Shown: positions 44,801-55,736 of the stretch, piece after piece
Layout: the number at the start of each line of letters is the position of its first letter
Position numbering within the stretch: the first letter of the stretch is position 1
Source of the DNA: Vitellaria paradoxa
Taxonomy: Eukaryota; Streptophyta; Magnoliopsida; Ericales; Sapotaceae
Direction: 5' to 3'
NCBI GenBank assembly: GCA_019916065.1
Contig: CM034233.1
Span: 14,487,009-14,551,008 of the forward strand
DNA length: 64,000 nt
Translations under genes and position numbers: made by a program
The notes under the pieces: generated by a model
Seen by the model: the letters and a program-made list of their open reading frames with translations, nothing else
Database searches by the model: none
Told to the model about the DNA's origin: nothing

Positions 44801-47800
44801 TTTCTTTGGTATTTGCATAGATGGTGGAAGCTCTATCCACAAGTTATCTTGGTCCTGATTATTCCCAGGTACTTCGAACTATGGCCATCTAGTTCAACTT
44901 TTAGCCCTTGGTCATAGAGGTTCAACTTTGTACTGATGAACTTAGTATAAGGATCTTGCAGCCAAGGGAATTTGCAGAAATATCTTTGCAAGACATAGAT
45001 CAAGTTGCTAAAAGTTCATTTCCTTTGTGTATGCGCCACCTGTTTGAAAAGGTAATGATTTTAGCTATAACAGTTATTCTTCACAAATTAGTCATTCATA
45101 AGATTTCCCTCCCTCTTTCCTCTTTTTCTGTCAGCCTTAGTTGCCTTTCCTCTTCTCAAGGGGTATAAATGTTTTTGTGATGATGTCATTGTTATTCATT
45201 TTTTGTTGGCCATGCTATTTATGCAGCTAAGAGAGGACCATCATTTAAAACATGGAGGGAGGATGCAGTTGGGTCTATTTCTCAAGGTTACATCTTCAAA
45301 TTCAATGTGTATTTGCACATTCAATATTGTTGGGTGCATCCATATCCTTGTTTTATTTTCACGCCTATGACATTCTTACATGGTTAATTTGTGCTTGGTT
45401 TGAAACTGTGCTGCACGCAATTGAGTTATTGGCGTGAAATATAATTTGTCAAATCTTCAGATCAATGCAAATAATATTGTGCGACTTGGATGTTGTGTAT
45501 ACATCTGATATTTTCTGCAAGAAAACAGAAGCATTCATCAATAATGATTATAGGAAGATGTATATATTTGCTATTAATGTAATTGGAATTATGCTATTGT
45601 TTTCCATGATGCATTTTTATCTTTGGTTAGGTGAATGGTCTTTTCCCTTTTTTCTAGGGTGTTGGGTTGAAGTTGGATGATGCACTTGCTTTTTGGAAGG
45701 CTGAGTTTTCTCGCAAGGTAAGCTTTATTTTATTGAAACATTTTGGAATCAGTTACGGTTTCAGAAGTTTCTTGTTTGCAATAGAACATAGATGTGTATC
45801 CCTGCGTTGTTGGGAGCTTGTAAGAAGCATTGAGTGTGTCATTTTACATTGTCATTTGGACAAATTAACAGGATACTTTCATGCAATGTGCTATTACTGC
45901 ATTTCTCCTTTGTTTGAATCATTTTGAACTGGTTCCCTCCACTGGCACTTTCGTGCCTTGAGGTCATCATAATGCGAAATTGTCTTCAATGATAATAAAA
46001 TCCTCTTCTTCCTCTATTCTGTGTGCGTATGTGTGTGCACTAATGTTCATTCAAAAGCATTGATTGATATATTATCTGTACATACTGTTTTATATGTACT
46101 GTGGTGCTAGTATGTTGTATATCTTTTCATTTTAATTTTAGTGCTCGTTTCTCTGTTGTAGGTTGGAGCTGAGAGATTTGATAAAGAGTATGCATATAGC
46201 ATACGCCATAACTATGGAAAAGAAGGGAAGAGAACGGTAAGGAATTGCTTTGGCACAACTGCCAAACTATTTGTGTTAGGATTCTTTAAAGCATTCAAAG
46301 CTGCTCAAGTGATTTGACCAATTTTGTAACCCTTGTACATGTAACATAATAAAGTTCTACAGTTCAGGATTCTGTGATGAAATCATAGTACTGATTAACT
46401 AGTAAAGATAACTTTATATATATGTCTCAGTGTGAATCAAAATGGCTTTGGTAGGATATTCAACAGTACTATAATCCAAATTGCCATACTAAAAATATTG
46501 TCATCAGTTGGCACAGAAATATTTCTCTAAATCTGTCTTATTCTTTTGTAATCGATGTTATTCTTTGAGCTGTCATTCCAGGAAGTCGGTAAGCAAAGAG
46601 GTAGCATCTTCTGCGTGTATGGAAAGTCATCCTGCGGACCATATTAAATTTATTTTCCTGGTGAGTGCAGGATTATACACCTTATTCTTGTCAAAAAATC
46701 ATCTCCTCAACTCCAGCTGTTGGAGATCATCATGGCTGCCCTTTTCGTCATTTCAGGTCAAAGCTTTAAACTGATATATTTATTTGCATTGTGTGTTCTT
46801 ATTTAAGTTGGAAAATGGTCCTTTCCACTGTCGTAAAAACATGCACACACACCAACTTTATATAATTTACTAACCAAGTCAGTTCCGTGCATCAAATCGT
46901 TATCCCTCCGTGGTGTCATTTCTGTTTCACCACTAGCCTTCATGTTAACTGGTATTGGCTATCAGTTGAAATAACAAATGATTGTGTTACATCCCTCAAC
47001 CTTAGCTGCATATATGGGACTTTTCTTATCCTTCTAACCTCCTTATCAATTGTATCATTTTGCTCTGCTTGCATGAACAAATAAATCTAAGTCACTTCCA
47101 TTCATCTATTCCTCAATTTGTTGTGCTGTTTGAAATATGTGGCAGATGTATTCTGATTGTTTCTTGCTTATCGCAACCATTTGTAGGTTGTGCTGTTTGA
47201 AATTTTGGTGGATGCTTTCCGATTGTTTTCTTGTTTACCTTGCATCAATTTATATGTTGGGTCTTGTATTTGTTTTGCTAACATTCTTCATATTTTATAT
47301 ATATATATATATATATCTTTGATTGGCATAATGACCCATATATCATTAAAGACACAAAATTAAAATTTCATAGAAATAGGTGTACAATGTTTTGTGGTTT
47401 ATTTATATAGAAGATTTGAGGGACAAGAACGGTAGGGGAGGAAAATTCTTTTGTTCTTAGTTTTATATATGACGCGGAAGTGATGTGGGTATTGGGTTTT
47501 GGACTCATATATATTACCTTCCCACTTAAATCAGAGATAATGCTTATCATGTCCAAATTTATTTTTGATAGGCCATAAAAATGTTGGTTTCCAGCTTTGA
47601 GTCAAAACCCTAAATTGATTTTGTGAATCCAATCAAACACTTGGGGTTACCAAGTGTTCTTCCAAAGTGTGTTTCTGCTACTGCAGGATCATATAATTTT
47701 ATGTATTCTCCTAGGGCATCCTCTCCTATGCATGTGTTGTAATGATGGGTTATCGTTGTCAATTCTCTTTGGCTCATTTTATTTCCTATCAAATGCATAC

Positions 47801-50800
47801 TTACTATAACATGTAGCCTGTAAATTATGACTTTTGCATATTGTTTTGACCTTTGTTACTCCACTTCTGACATTTGCTATAGGAATCATTGAAAGTGATG
47901 TTTTACTTTTGATTTTTACATCATTTTTATCTATTAGCAATCGAGTGGTCAAGAGAATGGGTTTAGATTAAGCCAGGTTTAGATCAAGTACAAGTGTTGC
48001 GGTTTGGGTCTAAGAGTTGGATTTATTTAATTTCTCTTATTTAAAGATATTGAGACATGGGAAAATATTCATAAATTAATGGAGGTATTTTATATTGTAA
48101 GATATGATGGTATTTACAATGTACCATTAGAGTATTCATCCACAAAATACAAGTTTTATGCATAATTATATGCTAAAATTGGATTGCTAAATATGTTTAT
48201 TTGGATGTCTAATTTTATATTTAGAACACATATATCATAGTCTTGCCAAGTGTCCTTGTCACGTGTATGAAATGGGCGTGTCATCCATTTAGAAGATCCC
48301 ATACGGCATAGATATTAAGTTCAAAATTGTAACTCTTGGACAAGAATACATGAACGGCTGTTGTAGCTATTGTCTCACCCTGATTTCGTAATCGAGAAGT
48401 GAACTAATTAATTACATGCAGTTAACACAATCAATTATAAATCCTGATTAGAGCCATACAGCTATCCTGGAGCAAACATCCGTATCAATATTAATAATAA
48501 TAACAAAAAGTCTTGGTCATCATTGGGCAATAATGCTCCAATACAACAATTCATAAATTATCAAAATAATAATAATTAGGCAATTTAGCCTTTACAACTA
48601 TATTGAATTAATGTTTGATATGAAAATAACATAATCTCCTTGGAGTACAAAATAATATCAAAATATCATTCATAACATGTTGGACCCATCTAAGCCTTGG
48701 GTTCTGCACCTGCAACACAGTCTGTAAGGATATGAGCACTAGTCTATATATGCCTACGATGCACGTATAACATATATAGTATGCACTACATGTCCTAGCA
48801 TGATGCATCACATAACAAACAAATACCAAATATCATCATCGCATTGTCATAGTTTAATATCAACATCCAATATCTCAATTACAAAAAAAAAAAAAAAAAA
48901 AAATCCAATATCTCACATATCATCATCAATATAATTAATATGTCATTAACCACCAATCATCATCACGATAGCATAACACATGTGAGGTGGATACTCTACA
49001 GGACTATCCCGTAATCAGCTAGCATATCCTAAGCCGTCATCTTTGATGGGTCAAACACCCAATGGAAACGGTAAACCGAATTGTCGTCATTTATGAGCCT
49101 TGGCTGAAGGGTCTCGATGAACCAAGCCAACAATGTCGTTTATAGGTCAATATCCAACGATCTCGATGAACCAATCCTCAAACATTGTTGTGTTGTAGGT
49201 TACAACCCTACTGGCACGAGAACCATACCTTGCACAAGTTTAGGGACTTCTAACCCTAGGATATTCACGTACCTTTCTATTTTCCTGGTAATCTCTATCC
49301 CCAAGCTGCAATTCATCAATATCATCTTATAATCTTTCGGCATCATGTTATCATTATTTATAATCATGTTAATCACGTCATCAACAATATCAACAATATT
49401 CCACTTATCACACCAACTGTATCCCGAATGACATCCATATTTATTTTTCCCTCGCCTTTCATTAATTTTAACAAAACATCTTCTGAAAATGGTTTAGAAA
49501 TGTGATCTCAAGGCTCTTTGAAAGGGTATTTTATTTCAAAAACAGTTTAGAAGAAAAATTTTCAGTTGGGGCGTTCGGGGAAAGCAATCCGTGTGCCCAG
49601 GAATAAACCCGTGCGCTTGGGGTAAAGGATTTGTGGGCTCAGGATAACCCGTGTGCCTAGGGACACTCCAGAATGTTAAAATAAGTGCTCTATTTTCTGT
49701 TTTGGTATGTTTCAAGCCTTACAATTTGTTTTTTTCAATTTACCCGTTCCAGATCATCCTCAAACAACATGCAAGCATAGCTAATTAATCAAATTCATGT
49801 TTGATCACCAAACAATCAACACCGAACATACACGTATTCATCATCTTTCTTATTGCTTCCACATATATCTATAAATGCATACACATATTCATTAAAACTA
49901 CTAACACGTAATTCAATCATCTATAATAACAATCCACCATCTTAAGATCAAGTAGAATATGTAGATAAACAAGAATATGCATTAAAATCCCTACCTCAAG
50001 TGCTCGGTAAAGAAGAACAGTGTTCAGGAATTCGCTGGAAATTTTGGAAATGCCGGAAAATTGACAGAGATCAACCGAAGCTTCTAAACCCCAAACCAAT
50101 GATTTGAACACAGTTAATCCTAGTTTAATTTCACTTTGTGTAGAGTAATTCGCTGAATTGGTGTGGGACTCAACCTCCATTCTCTCCTTCTCTCCCTTGG
50201 TTAACCGAAAACCAAAACATAATATGTATATGCATATATTTATATATATGCAAGCCAAGAGAGGCAATGATGACTTGGGCTAAGCCTCCTAGCCTCCAAG
50301 GGATAGCCTGAGATGGAAAAGAATGGACAAGACTCTCAGCCGAACATGCAGAAATCAGTCTGCAGGTTACTGGACAAGACAGTTCGTGCGCCTGTTGGCA
50401 CAGCCTTTACTCGTGAGCCCGGACTTCCCCTTTTCCAAATTGGAAAATTCCACCGCTAAGTGTTGGGCAAAGTCCAAAACCCAGTCCGAGAACCAGACAA
50501 CTGAGTTAACTCATACACCTCATCAATATTTTATTGTACCATCTAATCACAACCATACATATCAGAATCTAAAATTCCTTATATTAAGTACGGGTTCCTA
50601 CAGCTACTTTTTTTTTTCTTGTAAGTATTGTAGCTACATAAATCATGCCTCCCTTTGCATGACTGAACTTAGATACAGGTAGCATTAAGCAATGCTTTTT
50701 TAAACAGTTTATGTATGAAAAACCACTGATTAAGATAAGGGTTGGTTTGCACACTAAACTTACGAGATGCGTCATGCATTTGAAACTTGTTGATGCCATG

Positions 50801-51274
50801 ATCAAAAATGGGTGGGGGAAGGGAAGGGGATAGGATGAGCAAACTTCACACTCCTAACCTGGTTAGCAAGTCCAATCAGTTCTAACCATGAGGTACTATG
50901 CTCAAATTTCCAGCAAATCATTTAAGCTATCATATTTTTGATTTTCCCGTAACAGTGAGGAGAATTTGAGGGCTGCCCTTGGTAAAATGGGAGTTGACAA
51001 TCGTGCAATGGAGGATGTGATTGATAAAGTGCGGAATAGACACTTTCAGGTTAGAAAATAATATTTGTTGTCCCCAGAATCCATACAGGTGCTTTATTTT
51101 TTCTTCTATGGAATTTTATGTTTGAGAATATCATTTGTGCAGTTGGCTTGCACCTTGACATTTGAAGCTGTTCAAGGCTCGTCTTGTGATGCTGGGATTA
51201 ATCATCCAAATCAATACTTCATTGACAGCCAAAAGATCCTGCAAAAGGTTTATCCCCGTAATGAAATTCTATGA
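32752..51274 (+). CDS. DNA primase large subunit (PRIM2/p58), 18 coding exons seen
   Basis: The product is the non-catalytic subunit of the nuclear DNA polymerase alpha-primase complex, which helps make RNA primers. Exons: 32752-32887, 33445-33506, 33591-33694, 33782-33863, 33942-34001, 34251-34308, 43262-43281, 43753-43836, 43924-43988, 44686-44734, 44821-44868, 44962-45051, 45227-45286, 45658-45717, 46162-46236, 46671-46756, 50956-51049, 51143-51247. All introns are GT-AG and the exons sum to 1338 nt, 446 codons in one frame. The start [10 protein letters not shown] and [10 protein letters not shown] match plant primase large subunits. Four cysteines (C279, C358, C374, C414) have spacing very close to the Fe-S cysteines of human p58. 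Plant homologues are only a few residues longer, so a short last exon is missing; reading through exon 18 adds 8 codons to a TGA at 51272-51274. Confidence 0.95.
33445..34308 (+). CDS. Primase exons 2 to 6
   Basis: Five exons (62, 104, 82, 60 and 58 nt) separated by short introns. They encode the helical N-terminal domain: [17 protein letters not shown], then [71 protein letters not shown]. This domain contacts the small primase subunit in known structures. Exon 6 ends one base into a codon, completed by exon 7 nearly 9 kb away. Confidence 0.93.
34429..36945 (+). mobile_element. LTR-like block in primase intron 6 (probable solo LTR or LTR fragment)
   Basis: Starts TGTGACGCCCCTAACTT, a start common in plant gypsy LTRs. 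It shares its order of motifs with the block at 62123-64000: agcatctgcttag, aagtagggtt, a GC-rich stretch around 35575-35612, and an end zone with aatttctctcacct. It contains no coding frame. The right end is not sharp, and I found no matching 5-bp duplication, so the 3' limit is approximate. Confidence 0.55.
37123..37459. mobile_element. Tourist/Harbinger-like MITE (337 bp) in primase intron 6
   Basis: Ends GGTGCCATTTGCTATAA and, inverted, GGTGCCATTTGGTTTGT, flanked by TAA at 37120-37122 and 37460-37462. The interior matches the element at 59315-59634 at many positions (for example cacatgaaatgtaaaatgg). Confidence 0.88.
37510..37779 (+). repeat. 5' LTR of the intronic Copia element
   Basis: Begins TGAAGATAAACC and ends AATACTTACA. 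Confidence 0.95.
37780..37792 (+). other. Primer binding site, initiator-Met tRNA
   Basis: TGGTATCAGAGCC starts directly after the LTR. It is the canonical plant Copia site and serves as a contrast to the atypical site at 17495-17509. Confidence 0.95.
37941..38366 (+). pseudogene. Copia gag N-terminus, broken
   Basis: Reads from the ATG at 37941 ([19 protein letters not shown]) with an early TAA. A perfect 14-bp tandem duplication (ataagttgaatgga, 38044-38057 and 38058-38071) shifts the frame inside the HKLNG motif typical of this gag. Past it the gag text continues ([28 protein letters not shown]) with a further stop near 38245. Confidence 0.85.
38367..40592 (+). pseudogene. Copia gag C-terminus, protease and integrase
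   Basis: A 741-codon open stretch. A CCHC-type knuckle ([14 protein letters not shown]) is at residues 130-143, then the protease DSGA motif at about 228 ([13 protein letters not shown]). The integrase shows its zinc-binding region ([15 protein letters not shown] ... CEFCLLANH) and the DDE core in [25 protein letters not shown] and [15 protein letters not shown]. The frame ends at a TGA after [10 protein letters not shown] in the linker before RT. Confidence 0.93.
40593..42432 (+). pseudogene. Copia reverse transcriptase and RNase H, with stops
   Basis: RT is seen in two open parts: 40828-41343 ([51 protein letters not shown]) and 41380-42057 with YVDD at residues 31-34. A TAG after YGLK (41341-41343) and another after WRNKK (42055-42057) each stand where glutamine is usual, fitting CAG to TAG. 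RNase H ends at 42157-42432 ([31 protein letters not shown]). The final TGA overlaps the first bases of the 3' LTR. The stretch 40593-40827 is the linker, with several stops. Confidence 0.92.
42430..42699 (+). repeat. 3' LTR of the intronic Copia element
   Basis: Partner of 37510-37779, about 97% identical by eye, followed by GTAAG. Confidence 0.95.
42705..43261. other. Distal part of primase intron 6
   Basis: AT-rich intron sequence without an element I recognise, ending in the acceptor attcctttgcag. Confidence 0.7.
43262..43281 (+). CDS. Primase exon 7, a 20-nt microexon
   Basis: It completes the split codon of exon 6 and adds NGIFFK, followed in exon 8 by [10 protein letters not shown], matching the family. 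It is flanked by good splice sites (ttcctttgcag, then GTTTGT). It follows an 8953-bp intron. Confidence 0.85.
43753..44868 (+). CDS. Primase exons 8 to 11
   Basis: Exons of 84, 65, 49 and 48 nt. They encode [18 protein letters not shown], then [19 protein letters not shown], then [15 protein letters not shown] and [16 protein letters not shown], the end of the N-terminal domain and the linker to the Fe-S domain. Confidence 0.93.
44962..46756 (+). CDS. Primase exons 12 to 16, Fe-S domain with three cluster cysteines
   Basis: Exon 12 (44962-45051) has [13 protein letters not shown] with the first cluster cysteine, C279. Exon 13 has [20 protein letters not shown], exon 14 [20 protein letters not shown], exon 15 [20 protein letters not shown]. 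Exon 16 (46671-46756) has [10 protein letters not shown] and [10 protein letters not shown] with C358 and C374. The 4Fe-4S C-terminal domain is needed for primer initiation and counting in known primases. The basic motifs here ([19 protein letters not shown]) are the nucleic-acid-contacting ones of the family. Confidence 0.94.
46757..48370. other. First part of primase intron 16
   Basis: AT-rich intron with an (AT)n run at about 47295-47316. No element with clear ends was seen. Confidence 0.6.
48371..50602. mobile_element. Solo LTR (2232 bp) in primase intron 16
   Basis: Begins TGTCTCACCCTG and ends GGGTTCCTACA, with flanks GCTAT (48366-48370) and GCTAC (50603-50607), a 5-bp duplication with one mismatch. 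No coding sequence and no second LTR are present. It contains repeated phrases such as cccgtgtgcctaggg (near 49590-49665). Its general composition resembles the blocks at 34429 and 62123 but the ends differ. Confidence 0.65.
50956..51247 (+). CDS. Primase exons 17 and 18, last cluster cysteine
   Basis: Exon 17 (50956-51049) encodes [20 protein letters not shown] and exon 18 (51143-51247) [10 protein letters not shown] with C414, then [18 protein letters not shown]. Cysteine spacing of 79, 16 and 40 compares with 80, 17 and 40 in human p58. After exon 18 the family has only about eight more residues. Confidence 0.93.
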
Positions 51275-52557
51275 TCAGTTTACTTCTCTATGCAACTTGT
51301 CTAATTTTAAATATTTCATCTGCTTGTCTTTGTTCATTTTCTGGATGCTTTAATGCACTGGTTTTGTCTACTTTGCAATGTCACTGCAATTTAGCCAACT
51401 AATTGTGCACTGCAGTTATTCACTTGCACTGGAACTTGGATGCAACCAATTATGGTTCAAACAGGGAACGCATCCAGGCAGAACAGTGTACTGCTCACTT
51501 TAAGTTGTTGGGCCATTGTAATGAATGCAACATAAATGTGGGTGTCTACTGTTGTCTTTGTGTTATCCAAGTTCAAATTATTTTGGTGCTGTTTTCTGCT
51601 GTTGGCCTAGTGCGATAGTCAGATCCCTGACAAAATGAGTTAGTTTTTTCACTCAGCTCTGGATCCATTTTACTCGTCTAGACAGGCCTTAGGGTTGCGA
51701 GGAAGCCCTTGATGGGCTGGCTGAGGTGGGAGTGCAATTACAGCTCCCACTTGCCAGTCCAACCTGGGCTCAGCATAACTGCAACGCATGCTGATTCTGT
51801 TGTACGAAATGAAATTTATGCAATCTTGCACTTGCCAGAATCAAATTGATTCAATCAACTGCATTGGCAAATCAGTCTAATAAAAAGTATTGCTATTAAT
51901 GCATTAGTTAACATATCAAGTAGATATGAAATGGGTTTTATACTTTGACCTGGGATTAATGCAGTGGTTAACATATCAAGTATATGTGAGATATGGGTTT
52001 TTTCATACTTTGACCTGGGATTAATGCAGTAGTTAACATATCAAGTATATGTGAGATGTGGGTTTTTTCATACTTTGACCTGGGATTTGTGCTCAGAAGG
52101 GTCGCCCTAAATTTAACGGTAGTTCGTTTGGTCCTATGTGAGTCCGAGTGCTGGCCCAAACGGGGGATGGTGGGTTTTGTCTGAGATTGAGTGGGCATTC
52201 CTTGGACAGTTTGGTTCGATAAGCAGGCCTAACTGCTACAGACAAGCATGCATAATATGGTACCTTTTGAGTAGTTATAGCATGCTGTTTAACATGGGTC
52301 TAATTCTGTGCAGAATAATTCCATGGTGTAATTCTCAAAGGACAGTCATTTTTGGCACCATCTTGACTGGTAATGTTGTTTGTTTCCTTCATTGTTGTCT
52401 TTTTACCCCAAGTCCATAAAAAAATGCCACATTAATTTTTGCACATAATTTTAAAGTTTATTTTCTGGTCTAAGCTGAATATAGAAAATGTTGACATGGG
52501 TGGAAGTGTCTGGAGTTGGTTTCTATACCTGATATTGCTTTGGGTAATGTTCTACTT
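51248..52557. other. Downstream of primase exon 18: intron or 3' region
   Basis: It holds the minisatellite at 51895-52084 and a possible terminal exon after a good acceptor (taattctgtgcag) at 52314-52331, reading five codons then TAA. I cannot tell whether the gene ends by read-through at 51274, at 52331, or further on. Confidence 0.45.
51895..52084. repeat. Minisatellite, three copies of a ~65-bp unit
   Basis: Unit attaatgcagtggttaacat, then atcaagtatatgtgagat, ending ctttgacctggg. The first copy is 60 bp, the other two 65 bp and nearly identical. Confidence 0.9.
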
Positions 52558-52947
52558 AGAGCTGGCAAACAAACGGGTTTGGGCGGGTTTGGGTCGGGTT
52601 ATAATGGGTGTGACTAAATGGATTGAACCTAGTTGTGCCTATTTAATAACTGATAATTATTGGACAGATTAGATATGAGTTATATCAAACCCGCGAACTT
52701 GAATTTAAAATTTAATTTTTTTTTTGTTTAGTGAGTTTTTAGCATATTTTTTATATTTAAAAAATTACATAAAATATTTTGGTGTAGCTAATATATATAC
52801 ATACAAAATTCATATATAGTGACAATGAGTTATTATGAAGAAAAACTCATAATCCTTAAGTTGTCCCACTGAATGAGTTGAATGACCTTACTTGGTATTT
52901 TTCGTTTTAGTTTATTAGTTCTGTTCAATCTGTTGTAGTTAATTATT

Positions 52948-52996
<49 letters not shown>

Positions 52997-53470
52997 TTGT
53001 TGGCTAGACATCATAAGAAAATATTAATTCAAATTCCCTTATGCATTCTTGTCACACATGAACATATAGTTTCTTATCCCCCCCCCCCCCCCCCCCCCCA
53101 AAAAAAAGGAAGCTAAGTTATATGTGTCTTATGTAATTACACACATTTGTGGAGCAAGCAATTATTTTTTTGGTTTAGATTATTTTTTCAGACTAGCTAG
53201 CTAACAAGATTTTTTTTTTTCTACAATTACTACAATGTTGTGCATTATTGAGATCAGATTAAATTTGAGATTGGGTGTCTATTTTAATTGGAGGAATAAA
53301 TAATTGGGTGTCTATTAGATTGTATCATCAACCCATTTAAATATATTAATCAAATAGGTATTGTCTTATCCACTCAATTATATCCGTTAATGATTTTAAT
53401 TGGGTTTGAACCTCATTTAATTTGGGTTTAATTAGGTGAGTTCATGAGTGTGGGCAGTAATTGACACTTC
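52558..53470. mobile_element. Possible hAT-like remnant
   Basis: The left side TAGAGCTGGCAAAC followed by GGGTTTGGGCGGGTTTGGG is a common start of hAT-like plant elements. On the right near 53450-53470 attgacacttct could be the decayed inverted end. The match is weak and no clear 8-bp duplication was found. The block includes the (AT)n at 52953-52994 and the poly-C run. Confidence 0.3.
53078..53099 (+). repeat. 22-base poly-C run
   Basis: An uninterrupted run of 22 C followed by eight A. Long C/G homopolymers are rare in plant DNA; this could also be an assembly artefact. Confidence 0.9.
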
Positions 53471-54711
53471 TGGGCTTCTATTATAGTCTTCATAAGCCAG
53501 GAAGGTTTGCAGGTTAAAGAAGGAAAGGGGCGTATTTTTTTGGTGCGAGGTATATAGACACGCCCATATATGCGTATTTAAACAGCTTTGTTGTGATTTA
53601 CGTGTGGTGAACATCTGAAAGGGACTTGAAGTGAAGTAACTTTTAGACCGGGTTTAGTGAAAAAATGATATTTTGGTCTTTTTATCACTTTCCTTGGTAT
53701 ACTATTTGCTGTTGGCTCATTAACAGTGCCAAACGTGCATGTTCATTGTCTTCTTTTTGGGGCTATAAGTTACAAATTGATAAGACATTTGACCATAACC
53801 ATTATCAGGATTCAGGAAGAAATGGGAGGCACAAACATGTCATAGAATGTCACCAACTCTACACGCCAGACAAGGGCCAATATACATTGATTTCTTGTTT
53901 TGTCTCCAGTGGTAAAACAAACAACTCCTGTTGACAAGAGAAAACCTCTTTCAAAAATTTTTAAAATTGGTTCTGATAATGGTTGCCACTTTCTGTGGTG
54001 GCCTCCTTAATAATTCCACCTGGACCACTGCCCTTGATATGTCAAAATCATGGTAACTCTTGATGCAAAACAGGCACTGAAAGTGAACTTGATATTGTTC
54101 AAGTTTGACAAAAGACTGAATTCTCGTACTAGCGGAATGAGGAACTCTAATCGTAGGGATTTTTAGATTCCAATGGGGAATAAATCTTTAGAAAAAATTG
54201 ATGTTTATTAAATTAAGAATAGTTCTGCCCACAAGGATACAATTGTTTAAGTAATAATTCCTAAAGATAGACTAGAAAACGCTAATATATCTGAAATTTA
54301 TTAAATTTGACTAATACCTGATGATTATAGAATCTACAAGTAAAGAGAAACTAAATAAATTTAGAATTGTTGAGAATCAATTCTAGTTTGTAACCCACGA
54401 AACAAAAATTATTACAATCACTAAAATTGATGATTCAAAGTCCTAAATAGTAGAATTCGGGTGGGGGAGTTTGACGTCACGTTTGTAGGTTGTGAAAATA
54501 GTTTCAAATGGTTCGAACAGCACGAAAAACAAATATTTTGATTCTCTATTGGATTCGTGTGGCAAAACTGTCATTACACCCTTAGCTGCCGAAATCTTAT
54601 TGGGCTGGTCCAAATAATTCAGTGGATGTTTTCTACGCCAAAATTTATTCAGGTTTCATGGCATAATTATGTACCTTAACAGCAATAATAATTCTTGAAA
54701 TGATGATTACT

Positions 54712-54748
<37 letters not shown>

Positions 54749-54921
54749 CTTTTCAGGTGAGCGTCTCTAGCGTATTTACATTCATCACGTGATTCTATTC
54801 TAATGTAAAAATACATGTAGTTTAGTATAAAAATAGTCAAGATGCATCCAAGGGGATAAAGAGGTAATATTCTCTGTAAAATATCAGTGATCCCATTATT
54901 CTGATTCTTGTAATATTTCAG
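53471..54921. other. No gene seen
   Basis: AT-rich DNA with a 36-base poly-T run at 54713-54748. A short open stretch at 53665-53934 has no features I recognise. Confidence 0.5.
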
Positions 54922-55008
54922 GTGTCATATGTTCCAGATGTAGAAGTGGAATTAACTTTAAAAGATTTTGTGTTGGAGGTTGATGATGCTATTATTTGTA
55001 AATGTTAA
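54922..55008 (+). other. Exon-like reading frame, unassigned
   Basis: After a clean acceptor (tgtaatatttcag) a 28-codon frame reads VSYVPDVEVELTLKDFVLE and ends at TAA. Its phase (0) is compatible with primase exon 18. I do not recognise the peptide. It could be an exon of another gene, an alternative end of the primase gene, or chance. Confidence 0.3.
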
Positions 55009-55138
55009 AATTATGTCAGACTTCTTATTTATATAAATGCCCAATTATAAAATAATTCCAGTACCTAGGAATTACCTTGAGTATCCTTGGTGACTGAACT
55101 TGCAATTAGCATTTTCTAATTGGACAATTATGTCAATA

Positions 55139-55295
55139 GGATTGTTTGGAGTAAGAAAAAATGAGATAAATTGAGATAAATTGTGGTTTGGGAAGAGTTC
55201 GTAATGCGTGCAGTGAGAGAGAAAAAAATTAATGTGATATAAAGTTAACAGAAATTTTTGAAGATTTTCATCAAATTATTGTAAGCCAAACGGGG
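55139..55295. mobile_element. MITE (157 bp)
   Basis: Ends GGATTGTTTGGAGTAAG and, inverted, CCCCGTTTGGCTTAC, flanked by the direct repeat TCAATA (55133-55138 and 55296-55301). The GTTTGG ends are of Tourist type; the longer flanking repeat would fit hAT better, so the superfamily is open. Confidence 0.55.
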
Positions 55296-55736
55296 TCAAT
55301 ATATGATTGTGAGTTCACTTTTCATGGTGATGCCCCCCTGCCCGATGGGGGCCTTGGTACTACTGGATTTCTGGCGTTGCATGTGCCCCATTTCAAGTGT
55401 ACATGTTCATTATTATCTGCTTGACTTTTTAAATATGCTTTTTTTGCCGACATTCGATATTGTTAAAATTGATATTTTATTTAAAATCGGTAAAGGATTA
55501 AAAAATTGAATCGTAAAATTGAATCATAAAATTTTAAGATTTTATTAAATGTTTATAAAATAAAAATATAGTCTGTTATAATTTTTTATTTAGAGTTTTT
55601 ATTTTTTTATAAGTTAATAATTTTATTAATAAGAAAAGAGAAAAAATACAAGTATTAAGAAAAATGTTATACCCAAAAATTAATTTATATTAGTAAAATA
55701 AATTTTTTACAAAATTTATAAGAGATTTTATATTTA

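Noticed and set aside
53665..53934. Last primase exon ending SGKTNNSC
   Set aside because: With the acceptor at 53887 the frame gives TGG TAA at once; the phase does not fit exon 18.
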